Assembly: GCF_017896165.1 (NCBI RefSeq)
Contig: NZ_JAFCNB010000024.1
Span: 40,793 to 104,792 of the forward strand
From: Microbispora oryzae
GTDB taxonomy: Bacteria; Actinomycetota; Actinomycetes; Streptosporangiales; Streptosporangiaceae
Direction: 5' to 3'
DNA: 64,000 nt
Made by a program: the position numbers and the translations under genes. This document shows positions 26,924-35,760 of the stretch, in pieces. The notes under the pieces were generated by a model. That model worked only from the letters and a program-made list of their open reading frames with translations, made no database searches and had not been told where the DNA came from. Position 1 is the first letter of the stretch. Each line of letters opens with the position of its first letter.

Positions 26924-27673
26924 ATGCTTTTTGCCCAGGGCTCCGTGGCCGTCGTTACGGGCGGCTCGCGCGGGATCGGCCAGGCCGTCGCGCTCGACCT
27001 GGCCAGGGAGGGCGCCCATGTCGTCGTCAACTACGCACGGTCGGAACGGGACGCCGAAGAGGTCGTGGCCCGGATCCGGGAGGAGGGCGGCAGTGCCGCC
27101 GCCGTACGCGCGGACGTCACCGACGAGGAGGAGGTCAAGCGGCTCTTCCAGGGCGTGCGGGCCGACCACGGCCGGCTCGACGTGCTGGTGACCAGCGCCG
27201 GAATCACGCTGGACCGGTATCTCATCACGATGAGCCTGGACCAGTTCCGCGGGCCGGTGGACACCAATCTCATCGGCACGTTCCTGACGTGCCGGGAGGC
27301 CCTGAAGCTGATGCGGCACCAGAGGAGCGGGGCGATCGTCACGATCTCCTCCTCCAGCGGGATCGACGGCGGCTTCCCCGGCCAGACCAACTACGTCGCG
27401 TCCAAGGGCGCGATCATCGCCTTCACCCAGGCGCTGTCCAACGAGGCGGCCCCGCACGGGGTGCGGGCCAACGTGGTGGCGCCGGGGTTCGTGGCGACCG
27501 ACATGACCCGCCGGGTGCCCTCGAATCTGCGCAAGCAGTACGAGGAACGCATCCGGCTCGGCCGGATGGGCCGGCCCGAGGAGATCGCCTCCATCGTGAG
27601 CTTCCTCGCCTCGGAGCGGGCCTCGTACATGTCCGGCTCGGTGGTGGTCGCCCACGGGGGCGGCCTTGGCTGA
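26924..27673 (+). CDS. fabG: 3-oxoacyl-ACP reductase (FabG type)
   Basis: 249 aa. Complete SDR: TGGSRGIGQAVAL for NADPH, LVTSAGIT, and the catalytic Ser-Tyr-Lys in SSSSGIDGG with NYVASKGA, ending with SGSVVVAHGGGLG. The NAG motif is changed to SAG. TGGAG precedes the ATG. First gene of a long plus-strand operon; it supplies the ketoreduction step for the dissociated ACP-based chain builder encoded next. It could also serve primary metabolism, but the operon argues against that. Confidence 0.92.
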   Translation: MLFAQGSVAVVTGGSRGIGQAVALDLAREGAHVVVNYARSERDAEEVVARIREEGGSAAAVRADVTDEEEVKRLFQGVRADHGRLDVLVTSAGITLDRYLITMSLDQFRGPVDTNLIGTFLTCREALKLMRHQRSGAIVTISSSSGIDGGFPGQTNYVASKGAIIAFTQALSNEAAPHGVRANVVAPGFVATDMTRRVPSNLRKQYEERIRLGRMGRPEEIASIVSFLASERASYMSGSVVVAHGGGLG

Positions 27674-27686
27674 CCAAGGAGATTCG

Positions 27687-27977
27687 ATGACGATCGACGA
27701 GTTGCGCGCCCGGGCCGCCGCCCGGCAGGAGACCTGCGGACAGATCAAGAAGATGATCGTGTCGCGGCTCGACCTGGAGATCGAGCCCGACTGGATCACC
27801 GACGACCAGCCGCTCTTCGGCCGCGGGCTGGAACTGGACAGCCTCGACGTGCTCGAACTGTACGTCGCCATCGAGGCCGAGTTCGGCGTCGCCCTCTACG
27901 ACAGCGAGATGGCGGTCTTCGGCTCGGTGTCGCGCCTGGCCGACGAGGTCAACCCGGCGCTCCGGGCCCGGGTATGA
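27687..27977 (+). CDS. Acyl carrier protein (discrete)
   Basis: 96 aa from ATG 27687 with AAGGAG 6 bases upstream. The phosphopantetheine site is Ser52 in GLELDSLDVLELYVAIE, with acidic helix II as in type II systems. The stop overlaps the next start by 4 bases (ATGA). It probably carries the chain made by the FabG, DH and KS-CLF enzymes of this operon. Confidence 0.92.
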   Translation: MTIDELRARAAARQETCGQIKKMIVSRLDLEIEPDWITDDQPLFGRGLELDSLDVLELYVAIEAEFGVALYDSEMAVFGSVSRLADEVNPALRARV

Positions 27978-28468
27978 CGGGTTTGACGGGTGCGGCGGTC
28001 GCCGAGGCGCCCGCCGCGGTCTCGGGGCTCAGCCACGACCAGATCCGGGCCGTTTTGCCGCACCGCTGGCCGATGCTGCTGCTCGACCGCGTCATCCGGG
28101 TGGAGCCGGGGGTCAAGGGCACGGCTGTCAAGAACGTGTCCGGGACCGAGCTGTGGTTCCAGGGCCACTTCCCCGGTGAGGCCGTGCTGCCCGGCGTCGT
28201 GATGATCGAGGCCATGGCCCAGCTCGCGGGCGTGGTCTTCGCGCTCGCCGGGGCCAGCGAGATCAGCTACCTGGCGGGGGTCAGGTCGATGCGCTTCCGG
28301 CGCCCCGTCGTCCCCGGCGACCAGCTCTCCCTGACGGCCGAGCGCACGGCGGGCGGCGGCGGCTTCGCCGAGTACCGCGTGTCGGCCCGGGTGGACGGCC
28401 AGGTCGCCGCCGAAGGAAACCTCACGATCGCCGACCCGGCGAGTCAACGTTCCACGCGAAAGGTGTGA
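27974..28468 (+). CDS. FabZ-like 3-hydroxyacyl-ACP dehydratase
   Basis: 164 aa. Hotdog-fold FabZ motifs: LPHRWPMLLLDRV, and FQGHFPGEAVLPGVVMIEAMAQ with the catalytic His and Glu. There are about 20 extra residues at both the N- and C-terminus relative to E. coli FabZ. It gives the operon a complete reduction and dehydration cycle; no enoyl reductase is present here, so a polyene or enoyl product is the simplest prediction. Confidence 0.9.
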   Translation: MTGLTGAAVAEAPAAVSGLSHDQIRAVLPHRWPMLLLDRVIRVEPGVKGTAVKNVSGTELWFQGHFPGEAVLPGVVMIEAMAQLAGVVFALAGASEISYLAGVRSMRFRRPVVPGDQLSLTAERTAGGGGFAEYRVSARVDGQVAAEGNLTIADPASQRSTRKV

Positions 28469-28471
28469 ACC

Positions 28472-29533
28472 ATGGCCAGTGACCTGGCGACCGTGCATCC
28501 GGAGGGCACCGTCTTCGGCGACGTGGGCGACACGGCCGTCCCGCTGCGCTTCTCCTCACTGTCGGACGAGTACAGGGCGCTCCGCGAGCGCGCCGTCGTC
28601 GTCGACCTGACCGGCCACCGGCTCATCGAGATCACCGGGCCTGCCGCGGTCGAGTTCGCCCAGCGGGTGCTCGCCCGCGACGTCGAGTACCTCACCTCCG
28701 ACCGCTGCACCATGAGCCTCGTGCTGGACGACACCGGACGGGTCGTCGACCAGGTGCTCGCGTTCGGCCGGGAGGACGGCGTCCTGCTGGAGAGCTCCGC
28801 CGGCGCGGGCACGCGCCTGTGCGAGCACCTCCGCGGGCTCGGCGAGGAGGGCGTGCGGATCACCGAACGGACCGACCTCGCCGTGATCGGGCTGGAGGGC
28901 CCGTACGCCTGGGGCGTGGTCGGCCGGTTGATCGACCCCGAGCTGGCCTCGCTGCCGTTCGAGTCGGTCGTCGACGCCACCTGGAACGGGACGGACATCG
29001 TCTTCGCCCGAACCGGCTACACCGGCGAGTACGGCTACCAGATGATCGTGCCGGCGGACGCCGCGGCGGAGCTGTGGAGCCTGGCGCTCGAGCACGCGAG
29101 CCCGGCCGGGCAGGAGGCGCTGGAGCTGGCGATGCTGGAGGTGCGCCAGCCCGTCCCGCGTCACGAGACCGGCGAGGGCGCGACGGTCGTCGAGATGGGC
29201 GCCAACTGGCTGATCGACATCACCAAGGACGCGTTCGTCGGCCGGGAGGCCACGCTGGCCGCGTTCGCCGACGGCGGCGGGCGGCGGGTCGTCGGCTTCA
29301 CCGGCCCGGAGGGCGTGCCCGCGCCCGGCACCCGGGTGCTCGCGGGCGGCCAGGACGTCGGCGAGGTCGTCTACGCCGTGCACAGCGTCGGTCTCGACGC
29401 CACGCTCGGCCTGGCCCGGGTCGACCGCGATCTCGCCGCCGCCGGGCTCGACCTCACCGTGGGCGGAGCCGAGGTCACCACGCTGACCAGCCCGTACGTC
29501 GTGCCCAAGAGCTGGAGCATCCCGATCATCTGA
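28472..29533 (+). CDS. GcvT/YgfZ-like folate-binding protein
   Basis: 353 aa. Aminomethyltransferase fold: ALRERAVVVDLTGHRLIEITG, DDTGRVVDQVLAF, RTGYTGEYGYQMIV and a C-terminal barrel (FTGPEGVPAPGTRV...GEVVYAVHSVGLDATLGLARV). The aspartate pair seen in glycine-cleavage T proteins (VxDD) reads VVDQ here. No other glycine cleavage gene is nearby. It sits between DH and KS-CLF in the operon, so it may handle a one-carbon or N/O-methyl group on folate in the pathway. Role unknown. Confidence 0.75.
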   Translation: MASDLATVHPEGTVFGDVGDTAVPLRFSSLSDEYRALRERAVVVDLTGHRLIEITGPAAVEFAQRVLARDVEYLTSDRCTMSLVLDDTGRVVDQVLAFGREDGVLLESSAGAGTRLCEHLRGLGEEGVRITERTDLAVIGLEGPYAWGVVGRLIDPELASLPFESVVDATWNGTDIVFARTGYTGEYGYQMIVPADAAAELWSLALEHASPAGQEALELAMLEVRQPVPRHETGEGATVVEMGANWLIDITKDAFVGREATLAAFADGGGRRVVGFTGPEGVPAPGTRVLAGGQDVGEVVYAVHSVGLDATLGLARVDRDLAAAGLDLTVGGAEVTTLTSPYVVPKSWSIPII

Positions 29534-29568
29534 TCGCCGCGGACCGCCGGGCGCCGGCCGGCAGCCGG

Positions 29569-29604
29569 CCCCGTAACCGGCCCCGTAATCGGCCCCGTAA
29601 TCGG
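29569..29604 (+). repeat. 3 x 12-bp repeat (CCCCGTAAYCGG) upstream of KS-CLF
   Basis: Three tandem copies fill most of the 100-bp gap between the GcvT-like gene and the KS-CLF gene. They end 15 bases before the ribosome site GAAGGAGA. Confidence 0.9.
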
Positions 29605-29633
29605 CTCGGCTTCCGGCTGAGAAGGAGACAAGC

Positions 29634-31952
29634 ATGACGCTGCGGCCCGTCGTGGTCACCGGCCTGGGCATCATCTGCGCCGCCGGCCGCGACCCGGACG
29701 ACTTCTGGCGGCGCCTCACGACCGGACAGGGCGGCCTCACCCCCGTCGAGGACGAGGCGTACGCGGTGTTCACGGCCCGGTTCGCGGGTCAGGTGCCGGA
29801 CGCGTGGCTCCCGGAAGGGGGCCCCGAGGCGGCCCTCGACCGCACGGCCCGGCTGGCGCTTGTCGCCGCCCGGCAGGCGCTGGGCCAGGCCGGTTTGGAC
29901 GGTTCGGACGGCCTGGGCGGCGGGGTGGAGGCCGGCCCAGCCCCGGAGCGTTTCGGGATCATCCTGGGCAAGTGCCAGGCCACGCCCGACGCGGCGGGCC
30001 GCTACCAGCCCATGCACCGCACCGCCGACGTCGTGGCGGAGCGGCTGCGGCTCGGCGGCCCGCGGATCGTCGTCTCGACGGCCTGCGCCGCCGGCGGCAA
30101 CGCCGTGGGGCTGGCCCGCGACAAGATCCTCACCGGGGAGGCCGACGCCGTCCTCGCGGGCGGCGTCGACCCGTTGCTTTTCGGCACCTACGCAGGTTTC
30201 GCCGGGCTGCAGGCGCTGAGCACCGGCCCGTGCCGGCCGTACAGCAGGTCCGACGGGCTGAACCTCGGCGAGGGCGCCGCGTTCCTGCTGCTCGAGCCGC
30301 TCGACCTGGCCCTCGCCCGGGGCGCGACGCCGCTCGCCGAGGTCGCGGGGTACGGCCTGTCGGCCGACGCCTACCACGCGACCGCGCCCGACCCCACCGG
30401 CCGCGGCGGTGCCAGCGCGATGCGCCGGGCGCTCGCCGACGCCGGTCTCACCGCGGACGACGTCCACTACGTCAGCGGCCACGGCACCGGCACCCCGGCG
30501 AACGACGCCATGGAGGCCAAGGTCATGCGGCTGGTCTTCGGCGAGCGGGCCGGTCGGGTGCCTACGAGCAGCATCAAGTCGTTCGTCGGCCACACGCTCG
30601 GCGCGGCCGGGGCCGTGGAGGCCGTGGCCTCGGTGCTCGCCCTGCGGCACGGCGTGGCGCCGCCCACCATCGGCTTCGGCGACGTGGTGACCGATCTCGA
30701 CTTCGTGCCGAACCGGGCGCGGAAGATGCCCATCGACACCGTGGTGTCGAACAACTACGCGTTCGGCGGCAACAACGTGTCGCTGGTGCTGACCCGGCCG
30801 CGCGGCCCGCGTGAGTACGGGGATGAGCACGGGGGACTGCCCGACCGCGAGGCGGTCGTCACCGGGCTCGGCCCGGTGACCGGCGCGGGCACGGGTATCG
30901 ACGAGGTCGCCGAGGCGATCGCCGCGGGCCGCGACGGCGCCGGTCGGACGCCGTCCCTGGAGGGACGGACCTTCGCGCCGCGGTCGCTGTGGCGGCACAT
31001 GAACCGCCTCTCCCGGATGGCCATCGCCGCGTCCCGCCTCGCCTGGGAGGACGCGGGGCTGAAACTGCCGCGCAAGGAGCTGGACGACGTGGCGCTGGTC
31101 TTCGCGACCGCGGCCGGGTCGGCCGAGAGCACCGGCGGGTTCGACGAGAGCGTCGCGGCCAACCCGAACAAGCCCGCCGTGCTCAGTTTCTCCAACGTGG
31201 TGCTGAACGCCACCGGAGGCGCGGTCTGCCAGACACTCGGGCTGCGCGGGCCGACCACGACCGTCTGCAACGGCGGCGCCTCGGCGTCCATCGCCCTTGA
31301 CTGCGCGCTGGAGATGATCCGCGCGGGCAAGGCCGAGGTCGTCCTGGTCGTGGCGGCCGACGAGGCCCTCCGCCCGGCGGAGGGGACGGCCGTGCCGTAC
31401 GACAAGGGATCGGCCGGGCCGGTGCCGGGATCGGCCGCGGTGGCGTTCGTCGTGGAGTCGGCCGAGCACTGCGCCGGGCGCGGCGGGCGGCCGTACGCGC
31501 GGGTACTCGGCACCGGGCACGCGGGCTCCGGCCCGGACGGCCCGGAGCCGGTGGCGCGCAGCATGGCCCTGCTGCCGCCCGAGCCTCCGGGCGTGGTCCT
31601 CGGCGCGGGGACCGGTCTGCCCGAGGACGGCGAGGAGGCCGCGGCGGTACTGGCGGCGCTCGCCGCCATGGCGGAGGAACGGCCGGACGGCGGGCGCGGG
31701 CTGCTCACCGGCTCGGCGGGGCTGACCGGCGACTGCCGGGCGGCCACCGGGGCGATGAACATCGCCCTGGCCGCGCTCGCGGTGCGCGACGGCGTCGCGC
31801 CCGCGCTGACCGGGCTGACCGCTCCCGCCGCGGGCGACCCCGGCCGCTATCTGACCCGGCCCGGGGGGCTCTCCGGCCCGGTCGGCCGGGCGGTGGCGCT
31901 GACCTCCGCACCCGGCTCGGTGCGCGGCGCGGTCCTGCTGGGGGCGCTATGA
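29634..31952 (+). CDS. Fused ketosynthase-chain length factor (KS-CLF in one polypeptide)
   Basis: 772 aa, two tandem KAS folds. KS (1-400) has active Cys151 in STACAAGG, His in GHGTGTPAND and Lys/His in SIKSFVGHTLGAAGA. The second half (about 408-772) starts again at AVVTGLGPVTGAG but has Gly548 at the cysteine position (VCNGGASAS). It lacks the HGTGT motif and has LTGDCRAATGAM instead of a GHxxGAAG motif. It is therefore a chain-length-factor-like inactive half. Such halves are usually separate proteins forming a heterodimer. The stop overlaps the nitroreductase start (ATGA). Confidence 0.9.
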   Translation: MTLRPVVVTGLGIICAAGRDPDDFWRRLTTGQGGLTPVEDEAYAVFTARFAGQVPDAWLPEGGPEAALDRTARLALVAARQALGQAGLDGSDGLGGGVEAGPAPERFGIILGKCQATPDAAGRYQPMHRTADVVAERLRLGGPRIVVSTACAAGGNAVGLARDKILTGEADAVLAGGVDPLLFGTYAGFAGLQALSTGPCRPYSRSDGLNLGEGAAFLLLEPLDLALARGATPLAEVAGYGLSADAYHATAPDPTGRGGASAMRRALADAGLTADDVHYVSGHGTGTPANDAMEAKVMRLVFGERAGRVPTSSIKSFVGHTLGAAGAVEAVASVLALRHGVAPPTIGFGDVVTDLDFVPNRARKMPIDTVVSNNYAFGGNNVSLVLTRPRGPREYGDEHGGLPDREAVVTGLGPVTGAGTGIDEVAEAIAAGRDGAGRTPSLEGRTFAPRSLWRHMNRLSRMAIAASRLAWEDAGLKLPRKELDDVALVFATAAGSAESTGGFDESVAANPNKPAVLSFSNVVLNATGGAVCQTLGLRGPTTTVCNGGASASIALDCALEMIRAGKAEVVLVVAADEALRPAEGTAVPYDKGSAGPVPGSAAVAFVVESAEHCAGRGGRPYARVLGTGHAGSGPDGPEPVARSMALLPPEPPGVVLGAGTGLPEDGEEAAAVLAALAAMAEERPDGGRGLLTGSAGLTGDCRAATGAMNIALAALAVRDGVAPALTGLTAPAAGDPGRYLTRPGGLSGPVGRAVALTSAPGSVRGAVLLGAL

Positions 31953-32707
31953 GCGAGCCCCGCCGGGACGGCGCCGCGGCCGGGGAGGGGCCGTTCGACG
32001 TCACCGAGACCGACCGGCTGCTGACCACGACCCGGTCCGTACGGCGCCGCCTCGATCTGGACCGGCCGGTGCCGCGCGAGGTCGTGGAGGAGGCGCTGGA
32101 GGTCGCGGTGCAGGCGCCGACGGCCAACAACCACCAGAACTGGCGGTGGCTCGTCGTCACCGGCGGCACGGTCAAGGCCGAACTGGCCGAGATGATCCGC
32201 ACGTCCTGGCAGTTTCACCGCAACGACATGTGGACCCAGGCGGGGCGGCGGCGCAACGACGCGCAGTCCCGCCGCAACTACGACTCGGCGCAGGCGCTGA
32301 GCGAGACGATCGCGCGGGTCCCCGTGCTGGTCATCCCGTGCGTGCTGGGCCGGCCGCCGGACATCACGGCGATCAACGCGGCCTGGCGCGCGCGGATGGC
32401 GGGCAAGGCCGCCGACGACCCCGGCCACCTGGTCCAGCACGGCGAGACGCGGGCGAGCATCTTCTACGGCTCGATCTTCCCGGCCATCTGGTCGTTCCAG
32501 CTCGCGCTGCGCAGCCGCGGCCTCGGCAGCACCATCACGTGCCTGCACGTGCCGCACGAGCGTCAGGTCGGCCGGCTGCTGGGCATCCCGTCCGGTGTCA
32601 CGCAGGTCTGCATGATCCCGGTCGCCTACACCGTCGGCACCGGGTTCCGGCCGGCGGCCCGCTACAGCGCCAAGGAGCGCACCTACTGGGAGAGGTGGGA
32701 GAGGTGA
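31949..32707 (+). CDS. Nitroreductase-family flavoprotein
   Basis: 252 aa. FMN-binding nitroreductase fold: TTRSVRRRLDLDRPVPREVV, VQAPTANNHQNWRWLVV and the late LGSTITCLHVPHERQVGRLLGIP. Members reduce nitro, quinone or enone groups or oxidise rings such as thiazolines. Overlaps both neighbours by 4 bases, so it is translated together with KS-CLF and the FAD oxidoreductase; a joint redox step on the growing or finished chain is likely. Confidence 0.85.
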   Translation: MSEPRRDGAAAGEGPFDVTETDRLLTTTRSVRRRLDLDRPVPREVVEEALEVAVQAPTANNHQNWRWLVVTGGTVKAELAEMIRTSWQFHRNDMWTQAGRRRNDAQSRRNYDSAQALSETIARVPVLVIPCVLGRPPDITAINAAWRARMAGKAADDPGHLVQHGETRASIFYGSIFPAIWSFQLALRSRGLGSTITCLHVPHERQVGRLLGIPSGVTQVCMIPVAYTVGTGFRPAARYSAKERTYWERWER

Positions 32708-33951
32708 CGGAACGGGCCGAGCAGCCCGACGTGGTCATCGTCGGAGGCGGCATCTCCGGCGCGTCGGCGGCCTGCCGGCTCGTCGCCGGGGGGCTGTCGG
32801 TGGTGCTGCTGGAGAAACAGGACGCCTACCGGGACCTGGTTCGTGGCGAGTGGCTGGCGCCCTGGGGCATCAGGGAGGCCCAGCGCCTCGGCGTCGACGA
32901 CTGCTTCTCCGCGGGCGGCGCCTGGGAGATCCGGGAGTGGATGACCTGGGACGAGTCGGTGAGCGACGACGAGGTCGAGGCCGTCGACATGACCCGGTTC
33001 ATCCCCGGGATCGGCGGTCCGATGTCGTTTCCCCACCACGCGGTGTGCGACCTGATGACCGAGCAGGCCGTCGCGGGCGGCGCCCGGATCGTCATGGACG
33101 CCGCGAAGATCGCCGTCACAGCCGGTCCCCGGCCGGTCGTGACCTACCAGACCGCCGAGGGCGCCCACGAGCTGCGCCCACGGCTGGTGATCGGCGCCAC
33201 CGGCCGGGGCAACACGGTCGGCCGACAGGTCGGCATCACCATGCGCAACTCCATGCACCACTGGGGCGGCGGCATGATGGCCGAGGGCCTGGACGGCTGG
33301 CCGCCCGACGTGCAGGCGATGGGCACCGAGGGCGACGTCATGTTCATGGTCTTCCCTCAGGGGTACGGCCGGGCCCGCCTCTATCTAAACTTCCCCACGG
33401 TCAACAAGCACCGCTACCGCGGCCCCGGCGGCGTCGAACGCTTCCTGGCCGCCTTCCGGCTCGACTGCCTGCCCGACCAGGGCAAGGCCGTCACCGAGGC
33501 GAGCCCCGCCGGGCCGCTGTCGGTGTGGCCGTCGGTCTCCAGCGTGCCGGAGGGGCCGCCGCTGGCCGAGGGCGTGGTGCTCATCGGCGACGAGGCGGGC
33601 AACGCCGACACCGTGCTCGGCACCGGCCTGTCCTGCGCGCTGCGGGACTCCCGGATCGTCTGCGAGATCCTGCTGTCCACCGCGGACTGGTCGCCCCGCG
33701 CGTTCGACCCGTACGTCGAGGAGCGCTCCTTCCGGCTGGACCGCCTGGCGTTCGGCGCCTCGATCATCAGCCGGCTGCACGTGGAGTTCGGCCCGGCGGC
33801 GCTGGAGCGGCGGCGGCGGGTCCGGCGGCTGATGGCGAGGAACTTCGCCGCCCAGGTGACCGGACTGCTCAACATGGTCGCCCCCGAGGACGTACCCGAG
33901 TTCGGCTTCAGCGAGTTCTTCGCTGAGCGCTTGTTCAGGGAGACGGCATGA
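32704..33951 (+). CDS. FAD-dependent oxidoreductase (geranylgeranyl reductase/halogenase-like fold)
   Basis: 415 aa; GTG 32704 overlaps the previous stop (GTGA). N-terminal VVIVGGGISGASAACRLVAG, then EWLAPWGIREAQRLG, and the second FAD motif VVLIGDEAGNADTVLGTGLSCALRDSR. The halogenase WxWxIP signature is absent. Overall shape fits p-hydroxybenzoate-hydroxylase-like oxygenases or enoyl reductases. As no dedicated enoyl reductase exists in the operon, double-bond reduction is one option and epoxidation another; the latter fits the epoxide hydrolase that follows. Confidence 0.8.
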   Translation: MTERAEQPDVVIVGGGISGASAACRLVAGGLSVVLLEKQDAYRDLVRGEWLAPWGIREAQRLGVDDCFSAGGAWEIREWMTWDESVSDDEVEAVDMTRFIPGIGGPMSFPHHAVCDLMTEQAVAGGARIVMDAAKIAVTAGPRPVVTYQTAEGAHELRPRLVIGATGRGNTVGRQVGITMRNSMHHWGGGMMAEGLDGWPPDVQAMGTEGDVMFMVFPQGYGRARLYLNFPTVNKHRYRGPGGVERFLAAFRLDCLPDQGKAVTEASPAGPLSVWPSVSSVPEGPPLAEGVVLIGDEAGNADTVLGTGLSCALRDSRIVCEILLSTADWSPRAFDPYVEERSFRLDRLAFGASIISRLHVEFGPAALERRRRVRRLMARNFAAQVTGLLNMVAPEDVPEFGFSEFFAERLFRETA

Positions 33952-34817
33952 CCGAGAAGAGAACCGTTCACGTCAACGGCGTCGACATCGCCTACGTCGA
34001 CGAGGGGGAGGGCGACCCCGTGGTGCTCCTGCACGGGTTCCCCGACTCCTCCTACCTGTGGCGGCACCAGATCCCGGCGCTCGTCGAGGGCGGCTTCCGG
34101 GTGATCGCCCCGGACCTGCGCGGCTTCGGCGACTCGGGCAAGCCCCAGGACGTCGAGTCGTACGGCATGCAGACCATCGTCAACGACGTCGTCGCGCTCA
34201 CGATGCACCTCGGGATCAGGCGGCCGCACATCGTCGGCCACGACTGGGGCGCCGCGATCGCCTGGATGTACGCGTTCCTGATGCCGCGCCGGATCGATCA
34301 CCTGGCCGTGCTGTCCGTGGGGCATCCCGGGGTGTTCAGCACGCCGTCCCTGGAGCAGCGGGCCGCGTCGTGGTACATGCTGCTGTACCAGTTCCCCGGG
34401 GTCAGCGAGGAGCTGCTGCGGCGCAACGGCTGGCGGCTGCTCAAGGAGATATTCGGGCGCGACGGCGACTACGACCGCTACCTGCGCGACCTCGCCCGGC
34501 CCGGGGCGCTGACGGCCGGGCTCAACTGGTACCGCGCCAACCGCTCGCCCGCGGCCGAACTGCGGCCCGCGCGGCCGTTCCCGCCCGTGCTCGCGCCGAC
34601 GCTCGGCGTCTGGGGCGCGGGCGACAGGGCCCTGCTCGAGGAGGGCATGGCGGCCTCCGGCAAGTACGTGAAGGGGCCCTGGCGCTACGAACGCGTCGAG
34701 GACGCCGGTCACTGGCTGCCGCTGGACGCGCCGGAGCAGGTCAACAAGCTGCTGCTCGGCTTCCTCGGGACCGAGCGCCCCGCCCACGAGGAGCGGCGCC
34801 CGCGGCGCCGGCTCTGA
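33948..34817 (+). CDS. Alpha/beta hydrolase, epoxide-hydrolase type
   Basis: 289 aa. HGFPDSSYLWRHQIP gives the oxyanion region, the nucleophile is Asp99 in IVGHDWGAAIAW, and the base is His in EDAGHWLPLDAPEQV. The Asp nucleophile with a nearby lid Tyr fits soluble epoxide hydrolases or haloalkane dehalogenases rather than esterases. A short Arg-rich tail closes the protein. Directly follows the FAD enzyme with ATGA overlap, suggesting an epoxidation-hydrolysis pair. Confidence 0.87.
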   Translation: MTEKRTVHVNGVDIAYVDEGEGDPVVLLHGFPDSSYLWRHQIPALVEGGFRVIAPDLRGFGDSGKPQDVESYGMQTIVNDVVALTMHLGIRRPHIVGHDWGAAIAWMYAFLMPRRIDHLAVLSVGHPGVFSTPSLEQRAASWYMLLYQFPGVSEELLRRNGWRLLKEIFGRDGDYDRYLRDLARPGALTAGLNWYRANRSPAAELRPARPFPPVLAPTLGVWGAGDRALLEEGMAASGKYVKGPWRYERVEDAGHWLPLDAPEQVNKLLLGFLGTERPAHEERRPRRRL

Positions 34818-34842
34818 CGGCGCGGGCGGACGGAGGGGAGAC

Positions 34843-35760
34843 GTGATGCTCGGCATGCTCGGTTACCTGTTCCCCGGCCAGGGCACGGTCCGCGTGGGCA
34901 TGGGCGGCTGGCTGCGCCGCAGACCGGCGGCGCACGACCGGCTGCGGGAGGTCGACGCGCTGCTGTCGCGGCCGATCTCGCCGGTGTGCGCGCGCGGGCC
35001 GCTCGCCCGGCTGGTCGCCACGGAGCACGCGCAGATCGCGGTGACCGCGTGCAACCTCGCGGCGCTGACCGTGCTCGACGAGGAGGGTTACGCGCCCGCG
35101 GTCGTCGCCGGGCACAGCGTGGGCGAGCTGACCGCGCTGCACGCGGCGGGCGTGCTCGGCCTCGCCGACACCGTCCGCCTGGTGGAGACCCGCTCGCGCC
35201 TCATGGCCGGGGTGGGGGAGACCGGGGGGATGCGCGCGGTGATGGGCCTGCCGGTCGGCCGGGTCGAGGAACTGGCCGAGGCGGCCTCCGCGCCCGGAGA
35301 GCCGGTCGTGGTGGCGCTGGAGAACGCCCCCGGTCACGTCGTCGTCTCCGGCGCGGTGCCCGCGCTCGACCGGCTTGCGGAGCTCGCCACCGCGGCCAGC
35401 AAGATCGTCACGCTGGCGGTCGGCAACGCCTTCCACTCCCCGCTCATGGCGGCCGCCGTCGACGGCTGGGCCGAGGCGGTGCGGGCTTCGCCCATGCGGC
35501 CGCCCGTCGTCCCCGTGGTGCCCAACGTGACCGGCGAGCCGACCACGGACGTCGCCGTCCTGCGTGAGGCGCTGATCGCGCAGCTGACCGGCCGCGTCCG
35601 GTGGACCCGTACGGTCGCCGTCGTGGACGAGACCGCCCCCGGCGTGGAGGTGGGCGACAGCAAGGTGCTGACCGGGCTGTCCCGGCGGGCCGGAGCGCGG
35701 TGCCTGAGCCTCGCCGACCCCGGCACGCTCAGACGGCTCCCCAGGACGGTGGCCGCGTGA
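34843..35760 (+). CDS. Discrete malonyl/acyl-transferase (FabD-like)
   Basis: 305 aa; GTG 34843 or ATG 34846, with GGAGGGGAG upstream. FabD fold: YLFPGQGTVRVGMGG, nucleophile Ser92 in AGHSVGELTALHAAG and His198 in NAFHSPLM. The usual Arg that holds malonyl (QxxR after the nucleophile) appears as ETRSRLM. It would load extender units onto the discrete ACP of this operon. GTGA overlap with the next gene. Confidence 0.9.
   Translation: MMLGMLGYLFPGQGTVRVGMGGWLRRRPAAHDRLREVDALLSRPISPVCARGPLARLVATEHAQIAVTACNLAALTVLDEEGYAPAVVAGHSVGELTALHAAGVLGLADTVRLVETRSRLMAGVGETGGMRAVMGLPVGRVEELAEAASAPGEPVVVALENAPGHVVVSGAVPALDRLAELATAASKIVTLAVGNAFHSPLMAAAVDGWAEAVRASPMRPPVVPVVPNVTGEPTTDVAVLREALIAQLTGRVRWTRTVAVVDETAPGVEVGDSKVLTGLSRRAGARCLSLADPGTLRRLPRTVAA

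Noticed and set aside
32704..33951. Flavin-dependent halogenase
   Set aside because: The WxWxIP signature and the characteristic spacing after the FAD motif are missing.
26924..35760. Ordinary housekeeping type II fatty acid synthase locus
   Set aside because: KS is fused to an inactive CLF-like half and the genes are interleaved with tailoring enzymes; no FabH or enoyl reductase is present.
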